From Limosilactobacillus avistercoris (GTDB lineage Bacteria > Bacillota > Bacilli > Lactobacillales > Lactobacillaceae), in assembly GCF_014836425.1 (NCBI RefSeq), contig NZ_JACSQW010000001.1:62001-126000 (forward strand): 64,000 bases of DNA, in the 5' to 3' direction. Below are positions 28,355 to 37,888 of the stretch, piece by piece. Position numbers and translations under genes: made by a program. The notes under the pieces are model-generated. The model worked only from the letters and a program-made list of their open reading frames with translations. It was not told the DNA's origin and made no database searches. How positions within the stretch are numbered: position 1 is the first letter of the stretch; the number at the start of each line of letters is the position of its first letter.

Positions 28355-29701
28355 ATGAGTCAAGAAAACCCAACGGGCGCAGGTTTGCCAATACTCTCCA
28401 GAAGCACGATTTGGATGATCAACTTCGGTTTCTTGGGTGTACAGACTGCCTTCACCTTACAAAGTTCACAAATGAGTCGGATTTTCCAAACTATTGGTGC
28501 GGATCCTAATAATTTGGGATGGTTCTTTATTTTGCCACCATTGATGGGATTGGTTGTTCAACCAATTGTCGGTTACTATTCAGACCGTACTTGGGCACCA
28601 AAGCTCGGTGGTCGGCGTCTTCCATACCTTCTTTTAGGGATGATTGTCGCTGTTATTGTTATGTTGCTATTGCCAAACTCTGGTAGTTTTGGATTTGGTT
28701 ATGGGTCACTAGCCGCTTTGTGGTTTGGTGCAATTACTGTTGCCTTCCTTGATTTGTCATCCAACGTTGCCATGCAACCATTTAAGATGATGGTTGGGGA
28801 CATGGTTAACGATGACCAAAAGAGTTATGCATACGGTATTCAAAGTTTCTTATCAAATACCGGTGCTGTTTTGGCTGCTATTTTCCCATTCCTCTTCACT
28901 TGGTTTGGTGTTAAGAACATTGCTCCTAAGGGTATTGTTCCTGATTCTGTTAAGGTTGCCTTCTATGTTGGTGCTGCCTTATTAATTGTTACTAGTTTAT
29001 TCACTGTTTTCCGGGTTCATGAATATGACCCAGCAACTTATGCTAAGTACCACGGTATTACTGAAGAAGATAACAAGGAAGGTGGGAACTGGCTCACCTT
29101 ACTTAAGAATGCTCCTAAGGCATTCTGGACTGTAACACTTGTTCAATTCTTCTGCTGGTTTGCGTTCCAATACCTCTGGACATACTCAGCTGGTGCGATT
29201 GCTAAGAACGTTTGGGATACTACTAATGCTACTTCCGCTGGTTACCAAGCTGCTGGTAACTGGTACGGTGTTTTAGCTGCTGTCCAATCAATTGCCGCTG
29301 TTGTTTGGTCATACGTTTTGGCCAAGGTTCCTAACAAGTACCACAAGTTTGGCTACGCTGGTAGTTTGCTTCTTGGTGCATTTGGATTTATCTCTGTCTT
29401 CTTTATTCACGATCAATGGACATTGGTTATTTCATACATTCTTGTCGGAATCGCATGGGCTGGTATGAACACTTACCCATTAACCATTGTTACTAACGCA
29501 TTGTCTGGTAAGCACATGGGGACCTACCTTGGGCTCTTCAATGGTTCAATTTGTTTGCCACAGATTGTTGCCTCATTGCTTAGTTTCGCATTGTTCCCAC
29601 TCTTTGGTCACTCACAAGTTAACATGTTTATCCTTGGAGGAATTGTGTTAGCTCTTGGTGCCCTTTCAGTTGGTACGATTAAGGAAACTTACGCTGAATA
29701 A
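28355..29701 (+). CDS. malT: MFS/GPH-type maltose (sucrose-like) transporter
   Basis: A 448-residue membrane protein with about twelve hydrophobic segments, related to the SLC45/sucrose-maltose symporter branch of the major facilitator superfamily. The conserved N-terminal region MINFGFLGVQTAFTLQSSQM and the loop VGYYSDRTWAPKLGGRR after TM2 are diagnostic. It is the first gene of the operon with maltose phosphorylase and beta-phosphoglucomutase. Together they import maltose and split it with phosphate, saving ATP. The codon use is of the highly expressed type. Confidence 0.9.
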   Translation: MSQENPTGAGLPILSRSTIWMINFGFLGVQTAFTLQSSQMSRIFQTIGADPNNLGWFFILPPLMGLVVQPIVGYYSDRTWAPKLGGRRLPYLLLGMIVAVIVMLLLPNSGSFGFGYGSLAALWFGAITVAFLDLSSNVAMQPFKMMVGDMVNDDQKSYAYGIQSFLSNTGAVLAAIFPFLFTWFGVKNIAPKGIVPDSVKVAFYVGAALLIVTSLFTVFRVHEYDPATYAKYHGITEEDNKEGGNWLTLLKNAPKAFWTVTLVQFFCWFAFQYLWTYSAGAIAKNVWDTTNATSAGYQAAGNWYGVLAAVQSIAAVVWSYVLAKVPNKYHKFGYAGSLLLGAFGFISVFFIHDQWTLVISYILVGIAWAGMNTYPLTIVTNALSGKHMGTYLGLFNGSICLPQIVASLLSFALFPLFGHSQVNMFILGGIVLALGALSVGTIKETYAE

Positions 29702-29799
29702 GGCGGATAAGCTGAATAATAAAGTAAATTAAACTAGAATAGGACTGTGACGAGGATTAGCTGCAGCCCTATTGTATAAAGAAGGAAGGAATTGAAATC

Positions 29800-32052
29800 A
29801 TGAAACAAACATTTGAAATTGCTCCATGGCACGTTACCACTCATAAGTGGGATCCTGAAGATAAGCGTCTTCAAGAATCAATGACTAGTTTAGCTAACGA
29901 AAATCTGGGTATGCGTGGCTTCTTTGAAGAAGGATACTCAGGCGATCATATGCAAGGTGTATATCTTGGTGGTGTTTGGTTCCCAGACAAGACGCGTGTT
30001 GGTTGGTGGAAGAACGGTTATCCAAAGTACTTTGGTAAGATGATCAACGCGGTTAACTTCATGAAGTTAATTATCAAAGTTAACGGTGAACAACTAGACC
30101 TTGCCAAGCAAACACCAAAGGACTTCAAGCTTGATCTTGATATGAAGCGTGGTGTCCTCGAACGTGAATTTACTGTTGAAATTGGTGGTACTGAAATGTA
30201 CTTCAACTTCGAACGGTTCGTAAGTGCAACCCAAAAGGAATTAGTTGGTCAACGTCTCCACATTAAGAACCGTGGTACTGGTGATGCTAAGGTTGAAATT
30301 ACTAGTATGATCGATGCCGATGTTTACAATGAAGATGCCAACTATGATGAACAATTCTGGAATGTTCTTGGCAAGTCTGCTAATGGTGAACATGCCGAAT
30401 TGACTTCAATGACCAAGAAGAATGACTTCGGTACACCACAATTTACTGTTGGTATGAAGACTACTACTAAGACTAACCTTGACCATGTTGGTGACGGTAC
30501 TGACGAAAAGGATGCCTACAACACCTTTGCTGGAACTGTTGCAGCTGGTAAGGAAGTTAACTTTGAAAAGCGGAGTGTAATCGTAACTTCACGTGATTTC
30601 GATTCTCAAGAAGCAATTGAAAAGCACCTTGATGAATTAACTGAAAAACTTGATGCTCAAAGCTTTGACGACCTTCTTGAACCACATATCCAAGAATGGG
30701 CAGATCGTTGGGTTAAGTCAGATGTCGAAATTGATGGTGATGACGGTGCTCAACAAGGTATTCGTTTCAACCTCTTCCAACTCTTCTCTACTTACTACGG
30801 TAAGGATTACCGGCTTAACATTAGTCCAAAAGGATTCACTGGTGAAAAGTACGGTGGTGCTACTTATTGGGATACTGAAGCTTACTGTATTCCGGTTTAC
30901 CTTGGGGTTGCTAACCCAGAAGTTGCCCGTAACTTGTTAATGTACCGTTACAAGCAATTAGATGGTGCCTTTGTTAACGCTAAGCAACAAGATCTTGATG
31001 GTGCATTGTTCCCAATGGTTACCTTTAACGGGATTGAATGCCACAACGAATGGGAAATTACCTTCGAAGAAATTCACCGTAACGGTGACATTGCTTATGC
31101 TATTTACCTTTACACTAAGTACACTGGCGACAAGTCATACGTTCTTAATGAAGGTGCAGAAGTCTTAACTGAAATTTCCCGTTTCTGGGCAGATCGTGTT
31201 CACTATTCACAAAACAAGAACAAGTACATGCTTCATGCCGTAACTGGTCCTGATGAATATGACAACAACGTTAACAACGACTGGTACACTAACTTACTTT
31301 GCCGTTGGACTCTTAAGTACACTCTTGAAATCTTGGATGAAGTTGACGACAAGGTTGCCAAGAAGCTTAACGTTTCTGAAGACGAAAAGCGTCGTTGGAA
31401 GGGAATCGTTGATAACATGTACCTTCCATACGATAAGGAACGTGATATCTTCCCAGAAAATGATGGCTTCATGGACAAGGACTTAACCCCAGTTTCTGAA
31501 ATTCCAAGTGACCAATTACCTCTTAACCAACACTGGTCATGGGACCGGATTTTACGTTCACCATACGTAAAGCAAGGGGACGTTATCCAAGGTCTCTGGG
31601 ACTTCATCGATGACTTTACTAAGGAACAAAAGAAGAACAACTTTGACTTCTATGAACAATACACTGTTCACGAATCAAGTCTTTCCGCTTCTGTTTACTC
31701 AATTATCGCTGCTGATATTGGTTACGAAGACAAGGCTGTTGAGTTATACGAACGTTCAGCACGACTTGACCTTGATAACTACAACAATGATACTTCTGAT
31801 GGACTTCACATCACTTCAATGACTGGTTCATGGCTTGATATTGTTCAAGGATTTGCTGGAATGCGGGTTCGTGATAACCAATTACACTATGCACCATTCC
31901 TTCCTAAGAAGTGGAACTCATACCAATTCCGTCAAATGTTCCGTGGTCGGATCTTGAAGGTTAAGGTTGATAAGCACGGTACTAAGATTGATTTAGTATC
32001 AGGTGACCCAATCACCATTGATCTTGACGGTAAGAAACTTGAATTAAAGTAA
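29800..32052 (+). CDS. mapA: Maltose phosphorylase, GH65
   Basis: A 750-residue glycoside hydrolase family 65 phosphorylase converting maltose and phosphate to beta-glucose 1-phosphate and glucose. The family landmarks are the N-terminal ESMTSLANENLGMRGFFEEG, YGGATYWDTEAYCIPVYL, and VTGPDEYDNNVNNDWYTN with the general acid Glu at about residue 486. The length is standard. AAGGAAGGAA precedes the start. The spacer after malT holds a weak hairpin (AATAGG / CCTATT around 29737-29774) that could set relative mRNA levels. Kojibiose or trehalose phosphorylase would be alternatives, but the neighbours fit maltose. Confidence 0.95.
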   Translation: MKQTFEIAPWHVTTHKWDPEDKRLQESMTSLANENLGMRGFFEEGYSGDHMQGVYLGGVWFPDKTRVGWWKNGYPKYFGKMINAVNFMKLIIKVNGEQLDLAKQTPKDFKLDLDMKRGVLEREFTVEIGGTEMYFNFERFVSATQKELVGQRLHIKNRGTGDAKVEITSMIDADVYNEDANYDEQFWNVLGKSANGEHAELTSMTKKNDFGTPQFTVGMKTTTKTNLDHVGDGTDEKDAYNTFAGTVAAGKEVNFEKRSVIVTSRDFDSQEAIEKHLDELTEKLDAQSFDDLLEPHIQEWADRWVKSDVEIDGDDGAQQGIRFNLFQLFSTYYGKDYRLNISPKGFTGEKYGGATYWDTEAYCIPVYLGVANPEVARNLLMYRYKQLDGAFVNAKQQDLDGALFPMVTFNGIECHNEWEITFEEIHRNGDIAYAIYLYTKYTGDKSYVLNEGAEVLTEISRFWADRVHYSQNKNKYMLHAVTGPDEYDNNVNNDWYTNLLCRWTLKYTLEILDEVDDKVAKKLNVSEDEKRRWKGIVDNMYLPYDKERDIFPENDGFMDKDLTPVSEIPSDQLPLNQHWSWDRILRSPYVKQGDVIQGLWDFIDDFTKEQKKNNFDFYEQYTVHESSLSASVYSIIAADIGYEDKAVELYERSARLDLDNYNNDTSDGLHITSMTGSWLDIVQGFAGMRVRDNQLHYAPFLPKKWNSYQFRQMFRGRILKVKVDKHGTKIDLVSGDPITIDLDGKKLELK

Positions 32053-32072
32053 TTACTGGAGGAATTTCAAGA

Positions 32073-32735
32073 ATGAAGTTTGAAGATTTGAAAGGTTTTG
32101 CTTTTGACCTTGATGGTGTGATTGCTGATACGGCTCGTTTTCATGGCCAAGCTTGGCACCAACTTGCTGATAAAGTTGGCACCAAGTGGACTCCTGAACT
32201 TGCTGATAGTTTGAAGGGTGTTAGCCGGATGGATTCATTAGAACTGATCCTTAAGGCTGGTGGCCACGAAAATGACTATACTCAAGAAGAAAAGGAAGCA
32301 TTGGCAACCGAAAAGAACGATAACTACATTAAGTTGGTTGAAACTTTAACGCCTGCTGATATTCTTCCGGGAATGAAGGACTTCTTGGATGAATTGAAGG
32401 CAAATAATTACCACATTGTTTTAGCCTCAGCTTCCAAGAACGCTCCAAAGGTATTAAAGTACTTACAAATTACTGACTACTTTGAAGGAATTGTGGATCC
32501 CGCTAAATTGACTCATGGTAAACCAGATCCAGAAATCTACAGTGAAGCAGCTAAGTTGATGAACCTTCCTGCTGACCAAGTTGCTGGACTAGAAGATGCC
32601 CAAGCAGGAATTGAATCAATTAATCGGGCAGGCGAACTTTCCATTGGCTTCGGCGCAGAATTAAAGGACGCCGACGTTAAGTTCGCTAATACTGCTGATG
32701 TTTCACTAGCAGCTATTAAGGCACAAATGAACTAA
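32073..32735 (+). CDS. pgmB: Beta-phosphoglucomutase
   Basis: A 220-residue HAD-superfamily mutase turning beta-glucose 1-phosphate from maltose phosphorylase into glucose 6-phosphate. The nucleophile and acid pair are Asp12 and Asp14 in GFAFDLDGVIADTARFHGQ. The substrate-specificity part RMDSLELILKAGG, Lys of LASASKNAP and GLEDAQAGIESINRAG complete the set. It starts 20 bases after mapA with GGAGG, clearly in the same operon. Confidence 0.96.
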   Translation: MKFEDLKGFAFDLDGVIADTARFHGQAWHQLADKVGTKWTPELADSLKGVSRMDSLELILKAGGHENDYTQEEKEALATEKNDNYIKLVETLTPADILPGMKDFLDELKANNYHIVLASASKNAPKVLKYLQITDYFEGIVDPAKLTHGKPDPEIYSEAAKLMNLPADQVAGLEDAQAGIESINRAGELSIGFGAELKDADVKFANTADVSLAAIKAQMN

Positions 32736-33046
32736 ATTTCTAACTCTCTATCAAATGAATAACGTAATTTATTAGTTTGGTTAATAGTTGAAAAAAGAAT
32801 GGAGATTACCGGCTCTGTTCTTGTTAAAAGGTGAATATCATTATGCAAAGAACGTTAAGCTTTGGAATGAAGCTTAACGTTCTTTTAGCTAATGGTTAAT
32901 TTTAAATTGGTTGATCAAGATTTAAGGTGAAATAGTTCATCAATGAACTTAATAATCTTTAGTATTATGGATTAAATATTGCCATCAGTTTCTTAAATCG
33001 GTATATTATTAAAAAATAATGAGAAGTTTCTAAGGATGGGATAGCG
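32736..33046 (+). other. Intergenic region with maltose operon terminator
   Basis: This 311-base gap contains a perfect 16-bp terminator hairpin at 32847-32886 (AAAGAACGTTAAGCTT / AAGCTTAACGTTCTTT with T run), about 110 bases after the pgmB stop. The rest is AT-rich with no frame, and TATATTATTAAAAAATAATG-like sequence before 33047 probably includes the promoter of the next gene. No other feature is seen. Confidence 0.7.
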
Positions 33047-34384
33047 ATGTTTAGTCAAATTGGCCAACTAATTTTTGATAATGAAGCTGTTGCAAAAACT
33101 CAGGATTTTACAATGGGACTTGAAATCGAAATGCAACGGGTAGATGAAAATGGCAATATTAGTCAAGAACCGTATCCAGCTGCTATCGGGGATGAGAAGA
33201 CAAATCCGTGGATTACTAATGATTTCTTGGAAACAATGTCTGAAACGGTAACGCCATCTGCACAGCACGCTCTTGATGCGATGCATTATCTGTATGTTAT
33301 TAATAATGCATTACGTTCAGCTCTGGCTCCGGGGGAATTGTTATGGCCGTTATCAATGCCACCACGTTTACCTAAGGATAAGAGAAAATTACGTCTTGCT
33401 AAGATGGGCCCTGAGAAAGAAGCATATTTAAAAGAATGGGCAAAGCGGCATGGCTATTCACAAGGTACCCCATGTGGCGCCCATATTAATTTAAGTATTG
33501 ATCGACATATTATCACGCTAGTCCAGAAAAATTTTCCCAAAAAGTTTCGGGATGAACGAGAAGTCCGAAATTATCTCTATACAGTACTAGCACAAGGATT
33601 TGTTCGGTATCGGTGGTTTATTACCTACTTGTTTGGTGCAAGTCCAATTGCGGAAGAGAATTATTTTGAAAACGGAAAGGGACCAGCTCATCCGTTACGC
33701 AGTATTCGGCAAAGCAAGTATGGGTTTGGGACGAAATTTACGGGTGATTTTACAAATCTTGACCGCTATATTTCACGAATTGAAAAAGGCGTTAAGGATG
33801 GTATTTTGACGTCAGATTATGAATTCCATGGTTCTGTCCGGTTTAAAGGTAACCGGAACTTGAAGGATCTCCCCAAAAATGGAATTGAATACCTTGAACT
33901 GCGAATGTTGGATCTGGACCCAAGTAGTTCAGTAGGAATTCGTACCGGGACATTACGCTTTATCCGGTTACTTGCTAGCTACTTTATTATGCATCCAAGA
34001 TTAAACGATGATGATGTTAATGATATTTTGAAAAATGCTGACCGAATGAACGAAATAGTTGCCGAGGAAGATCCGCGACAACCATGTACTTATCAAGCAA
34101 CCGCACGGGCCCTTATTAAGAGTCTCGAACGTTACGCAAACCAGATCCAATTAGGACCAGAATATGCTGAAGTACTGGAGGATTTAGAAGACCGGGTCGA
34201 AAACCCTCTAACGACGCCAAGCGCAAAGTTACTAAACTATGTAAAAGGTGACTCACTAACGGAATATGCACTTCGGAGAGCTAAACGTTACCAAGCAGCT
34301 GCTCAAGAATCAATCAACCCGTTTAAGGGCTTTGAAGATAAAAAGATCTACACAGCTGATGAGTTACGGAAAGCTCTGAGTTAA
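33047..34384 (+). CDS. gshA: Glutamate-cysteine ligase family protein
   Basis: A 445-residue protein of the GshA family, which joins L-glutamate to L-cysteine (or another amino acid) by a gamma-peptide bond with ATP. The N-terminal MGLEIEMQRVDENG and the block GTPCGAHINLSI, together with GIEYLELRMLDLDPSSSVGI, are typical. It is the single-domain form, without the ATP-grasp glutathione-synthetase part of GshF, and no gshB follows. Limosilactobacillus species are known to carry such stand-alone ligases that make gamma-glutamyl dipeptides. A gamma-glutamyl hydrolase-like C26 peptidase is next door on the other strand. Confidence 0.88.
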   Translation: MFSQIGQLIFDNEAVAKTQDFTMGLEIEMQRVDENGNISQEPYPAAIGDEKTNPWITNDFLETMSETVTPSAQHALDAMHYLYVINNALRSALAPGELLWPLSMPPRLPKDKRKLRLAKMGPEKEAYLKEWAKRHGYSQGTPCGAHINLSIDRHIITLVQKNFPKKFRDEREVRNYLYTVLAQGFVRYRWFITYLFGASPIAEENYFENGKGPAHPLRSIRQSKYGFGTKFTGDFTNLDRYISRIEKGVKDGILTSDYEFHGSVRFKGNRNLKDLPKNGIEYLELRMLDLDPSSSVGIRTGTLRFIRLLASYFIMHPRLNDDDVNDILKNADRMNEIVAEEDPRQPCTYQATARALIKSLERYANQIQLGPEYAEVLEDLEDRVENPLTTPSAKLLNYVKGDSLTEYALRRAKRYQAAAQESINPFKGFEDKKIYTADELRKALS

Positions 34385-34434
34385 TTTAGAGTTGATAGCA
34401 AAAGTTACTTAGTCTCACTTTATAAGCACAAATA

Positions 34435-34471
34435 GAGCTCCAAAGTTCGGTATTACCGAGCTTTGGAGCTC
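34435..34471. terminator. Hairpin between convergent gshA and the C26 gene
   Basis: GAGCTCCAAAG and CTTTGGAGCTC pair, with inner TCGG/CCGA and a short loop. The T run is modest on either side. Confidence 0.7.
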
Positions 34472-34525
34472 ATTATGTGCTCTATTTATATTTCAAGCTA
34501 AATGGTAGTTAATGTATTAAGCTTA

Positions 34526-35245
34526 TTACTTTTGCGCACGGTGAATTAAGTCGACAAAGAGTGCTTGAGAATAGTCGTAGTGTTTGAACATGTTTTCTGG
34601 ATGCCATTGAACGGCAAGAACCCGATCATTATCGATTGATTCAATTGCTTCAGGGATCTGATCATCAGCCCGTGCGGTAACTTTAAGGGTATCTCCGATT
34701 TGATTTAAGGCTTGATGGTGACGAGAGTTAACGTAAGGTCGCGTCCCAACCAGGGTAAAGATTCGACTATCTTGTTCAACGTTGACATGATGAGAGGGGA
34801 AGTTGCCGGGAGCATCCTGTGAATGCTTGAGTGTTTGTCGAGGGTCTTCTGAGAGGTCTTGGAAGATAGTTCCGCCGAGTGCAACATTAATTACCTGCAT
34901 TCCTCGACAGATTCCCATTAAAGCCTTATTAGCTTTTAGGGCGGCCCTTACAAGTGCAACTTCAAATTGATCACGTTTGAAGTACGTTGGTCCCAGTTTT
35001 TGGTGGGGTTCTTCCCCATAAAAAGTTGGGTCAACGTCACTTCCACCAGCAAAAATAATTCCATCAAATAAGTCAAGATAGTTTGGAATAAGTTTTGGAT
35101 CCACGCTGGGGAAGATCACGGGGAGCCCTCCTGATTTTAGGACTGCTTCAATCAATGGTCGTGGGGCAAAAGCTGCATTTCGTTCGTTGATGATGTTTGT
35201 CGCTTCAGTTAAAGTGTCAGCTGGAATAGCAATTCGTGGTTTCAT
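34526..35245 (-). CDS. Class-I glutamine amidotransferase-like gamma-glutamyl hydrolase (peptidase C26)
   Basis: A 239-residue protein of the PuuD/C26 family, which hydrolyses gamma-glutamyl bonds such as gamma-glutamyl-GABA. The nucleophile Cys is in LMGICRGMQVIN, the partner His in AVQWHPENMF, and GGSDVDPTFYGEEP is the family signature. ATG 35245 has AGGAGAT upstream; the longer frame from 35272 does not. Its adjacency to a gamma-glutamyl ligase suggests related gamma-glutamyl peptide metabolism, an inference. Confidence 0.9.
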   Translation of the reverse strand: MKPRIAIPADTLTEATNIINERNAAFAPRPLIEAVLKSGGLPVIFPSVDPKLIPNYLDLFDGIIFAGGSDVDPTFYGEEPHQKLGPTYFKRDQFEVALVRAALKANKALMGICRGMQVINVALGGTIFQDLSEDPRQTLKHSQDAPGNFPSHHVNVEQDSRIFTLVGTRPYVNSRHHQALNQIGDTLKVTARADDQIPEAIESIDNDRVLAVQWHPENMFKHYDYSQALFVDLIHRAQK

Positions 35246-35359
35246 ATTTAATCTCCTATTTTTTAATAGCATTATAATAGAATTTTAATGAAGAGAAAAG
35301 GAAAGTTAAAAAAACTACTCAAAGAAAGAAAAAACTATATAATAGTAAGTGAGGAAGAA

Positions 35360-36235
35360 GTGAATAATTTGATCGAATTAACAAGTATTAACTCAAAACT
35401 AAATTTAAATAACGGTACCCAAATTCCATGTGTGGGTTACGGAACTTTCCGAACCCCCGCTGATGTAGCCGAGAAGGCTGTTGCAGATGCAATCAAGGTT
35501 GGGTATCGGCATATTGATACAGCAGCCGTATATGGGAACGAAGAAGCGGTTGGTAAAGGAATTGAAGATTCGGGAATCGACCGGAAGGACCTCTTTGTCA
35601 CCAGTAAATTATGGAATGATAGCCGCGGCTATGACTCAACTAAGAAGGCCTTCCAGGAAACGTTGGATCGACTCCAAATGGATTATTTAGACCTCTACCT
35701 GATTCACTGGCCAGCAAACCAAAAGCAATTTGGAACAAAAGCAAGTGAAATTAACGCTGAAACTTGGCGGGCCATGGAAGATTTGTACAATGAGGGAAAG
35801 ATTAAGGCAATCGGGTTAAGTAACTTTATGCCTCACCACATTGTTGAACTTATGAAGACGGCTAAGGTTGCCCCTGCAGTTGATCAAATTGAGGTTCACC
35901 CAGGTTGGCCACATACTGAACAGGTAAAGTACCTTCAAGCTCATAACATTCTTGTGGAAGCTTGGGCTCCGCTTGGTGGTCAGGGAGCACATGTAATGAC
36001 GAGCCCAACAATTCTGCAAATTGCTGACAAGTATGGTAAAACAGCTGCTCAAGTTTGTTTACGGTGGATTATTCAACAAGGAATTGTCCCACTACCAAAG
36101 TCAATTCATGAAAACCGGATGATCCAAAATAAGGAAATTTTTGATTTTTCATTAACCGATGATGAAATGAAGAAGATTAGCTTATTGACTAACCTTGGTG
36201 GACAATGTGCTGATCCAGATGAAGCGGATTTCTAA
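35360..36235 (+). CDS. Aldo/keto reductase
   Basis: A 291-residue NAD(P)H-dependent aldo/keto reductase reducing aldehydes and ketones. Catalytic residues appear in GYRHIDTAAVYGNEEAVG (Asp, Tyr), LFVTSKLWN (Lys) and YLIHWP (His). NAD(P)-binding is in IVPLPKSIHENRM. The frame runs back to 35288, but the sequence before 35360 is Lys-rich and unlike the family. GTG 35360 has GAGG nearby and gives the usual length. It may be 2,5-diketo-gluconate-reductase-like or a general detoxifying enzyme. It diverges from the C26 gene. Confidence 0.9.
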   Translation: MNNLIELTSINSKLNLNNGTQIPCVGYGTFRTPADVAEKAVADAIKVGYRHIDTAAVYGNEEAVGKGIEDSGIDRKDLFVTSKLWNDSRGYDSTKKAFQETLDRLQMDYLDLYLIHWPANQKQFGTKASEINAETWRAMEDLYNEGKIKAIGLSNFMPHHIVELMKTAKVAPAVDQIEVHPGWPHTEQVKYLQAHNILVEAWAPLGGQGAHVMTSPTILQIADKYGKTAAQVCLRWIIQQGIVPLPKSIHENRMIQNKEIFDFSLTDDEMKKISLLTNLGGQCADPDEADF

Positions 36236-36248
36236 AATGCCATAATTG

Positions 36249-36292
36249 AAAAGATCCCAGAGTTCGAGTATTTCGAGCTTTGGGGTCTTTTT
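36249..36292 (+). terminator. Terminator after the aldo/keto reductase
   Basis: AAAGATCCCAGAG and CTTTGGGGTCTTT pair with TCG/CGA inside and end in TTTTT. Confidence 0.85.
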
Positions 36293-36304
36293 AACTTTAT
36301 CTAT

Positions 36305-36333
36305 CGACCGTTTGTTCGATAAAATGTTATAAT
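36305..36333 (+). promoter_or_regulatory. Candidate LexA (SOS) operator and promoter of the Y-polymerase gene
   Basis: CGACCGTTTGTTCG (36305-36318) fits the Gram-positive LexA/DinR box CGAACNNNNGTTCG with one mismatch and lies just upstream of TATAAT (36328-36333). The site covers the -35 area. Its position in front of a translesion polymerase supports SOS control. Binding has not been shown. Confidence 0.65.
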
Positions 36334-36361
36334 AAATAAAAATAGTAAGGGAGCCTCATTG

Positions 36362-37888
36362 ATGGCAGGTCAGCAAAGAATCTATATTGCAATTGATTTG
36401 AAGTCTTTTTATGCTTCCGTTGAGTGTATCGCGCACCACTTGAACCCATTAAATGCTAATTTAGTGGTTGCAGATAGCTCACGGACGAATAAAACAATTT
36501 GTCTAGCTGTTTCACCAGCATTGAAGCAGTTTGGCGTTCCTGGACGTCCCCGACTTTACGAGGTTCAACAAATCGTTGACCGAATTAATAGGGAACGGGC
36601 AAAGAAGGCTACCTGTCACCACTTATCCAAACATAGTTCAATTTATCGGGGAAAGTTATTAAAGTCACCTAACTTACGGGTAGGTTTTCGAATTGTTCCA
36701 CCACGGATGCAATTTTACATAGAGCGCAGTGCAGAAGTTTACGGGATCTATTTACGATTTATTAAACCTGAAAATATCCACGTTTATTCGATTGATGAGG
36801 TGATGATGGACGTTACAGATTACCTTGTTGAACATCAAGTCTCGCCACACACGTTAGCTAAGCGGATTATCCAACAGATCCAACTTGAAACGGGCCTTAC
36901 TGCAACGGCAGGGATTGGAACTAACCTCTATCTTGCAAAGGTGGCAATGGATATCGTGGCCAAACGGATTCCAGCTGATCAAGATGGTGTCCGGATTGCA
37001 CAAATGAATGAATACCAATACCGACGATATCTCTGGGCTCACCAACCACTAACAGATTTTTGGCGAGTTGGCCGTGGCTATGCTAAGCGGTTAGAGAAGT
37101 TAGGCTTACACACGATGGGAGACATTGCCCGTTGTTCAATTGGTAGGTTATCTGATCAATTAAATGAAGAGGTCTTATACCGCGAGTTTGGAAAAAATGC
37201 CGAACTATTGATTGATCACGCCTGGGGACACGAGACAGCGACGATTGCCGATATAAAGAATTATCATTCAGAAGAACACGGCATTTATTCTAGCCAGGTC
37301 CTGATGAAACCATATAAGTACCGTGAAGGATTGGCTGCTGCTCAGGGGATGGTTGATTCAGTTGCATTAACCATGGTGAAACGTCATGTTGTAAGTGCTG
37401 ATTTTGGGATTGTTATCCATTATGATCCACAAAGTCTCCAGTATGCACCAAACTACCAGGGACCAGTAGTAGAGGACTTTTATGGACGGAGAACTCCTAA
37501 ACCAAGTCATGCGCATCAGAAACTAGAATTGCCGACAGCTTCAAGCTCAGAATTGCGCCAGATCTATAAACAACTATACGAGAAGTGTGTTAACCCGCAG
37601 CTCCTGATAAGGAAAATAACGTTAATTTCTACTCATATGGTGGATGAGGAGGTTGCGGCTAAAACGGCTCGCTTTAAACAGACCAGCCTTTTTGAAGATC
37701 CCCAAAAAGAGATTAAGCAAGAACGAGCTGCAGCAATCAAACGGCAACGGGATCAAAAACTCCAAGCAACAATCCTTAAACTGCAACAAAAGCTTGGCGA
37801 TAAGAATGTTATTCTTCACCTGGGAGATTTGCGGAAGGGATCAACAACGAAGGAAAGAAATGACCAAATTGGGGGACACTGGGCATAA
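36362..37888 (+). CDS. Y-family DNA polymerase, UvrX/UmuC-like
   Basis: A 508-residue translesion DNA polymerase of the UmuC/UvrX group. Palm motifs are IAIDLKSFYASVEC and VYSIDEVMMDVTDYL, with ATAGIGTNLYLAKVAMD and a helix-hairpin-helix near LEKLGLHTMGDIA. It is longer than DinB (about 350-420) because of the little-finger and charged C-terminus. ATG 36362 is chosen over TTG 36359. The next gene is YolD-like and overlaps by one base, the usual pair in Firmicutes. The LexA-like box upstream suggests induction by DNA damage. Confidence 0.92.
   Translation: MAGQQRIYIAIDLKSFYASVECIAHHLNPLNANLVVADSSRTNKTICLAVSPALKQFGVPGRPRLYEVQQIVDRINRERAKKATCHHLSKHSSIYRGKLLKSPNLRVGFRIVPPRMQFYIERSAEVYGIYLRFIKPENIHVYSIDEVMMDVTDYLVEHQVSPHTLAKRIIQQIQLETGLTATAGIGTNLYLAKVAMDIVAKRIPADQDGVRIAQMNEYQYRRYLWAHQPLTDFWRVGRGYAKRLEKLGLHTMGDIARCSIGRLSDQLNEEVLYREFGKNAELLIDHAWGHETATIADIKNYHSEEHGIYSSQVLMKPYKYREGLAAAQGMVDSVALTMVKRHVVSADFGIVIHYDPQSLQYAPNYQGPVVEDFYGRRTPKPSHAHQKLELPTASSSELRQIYKQLYEKCVNPQLLIRKITLISTHMVDEEVAAKTARFKQTSLFEDPQKEIKQERAAAIKRQRDQKLQATILKLQQKLGDKNVILHLGDLRKGSTTKERNDQIGGHWA

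Noticed and set aside
31233-31640. 135-codon minus-strand frame inside maltose phosphorylase
   Set aside because: Shadow of a highly expressed gene with biased codons; no family resemblance.
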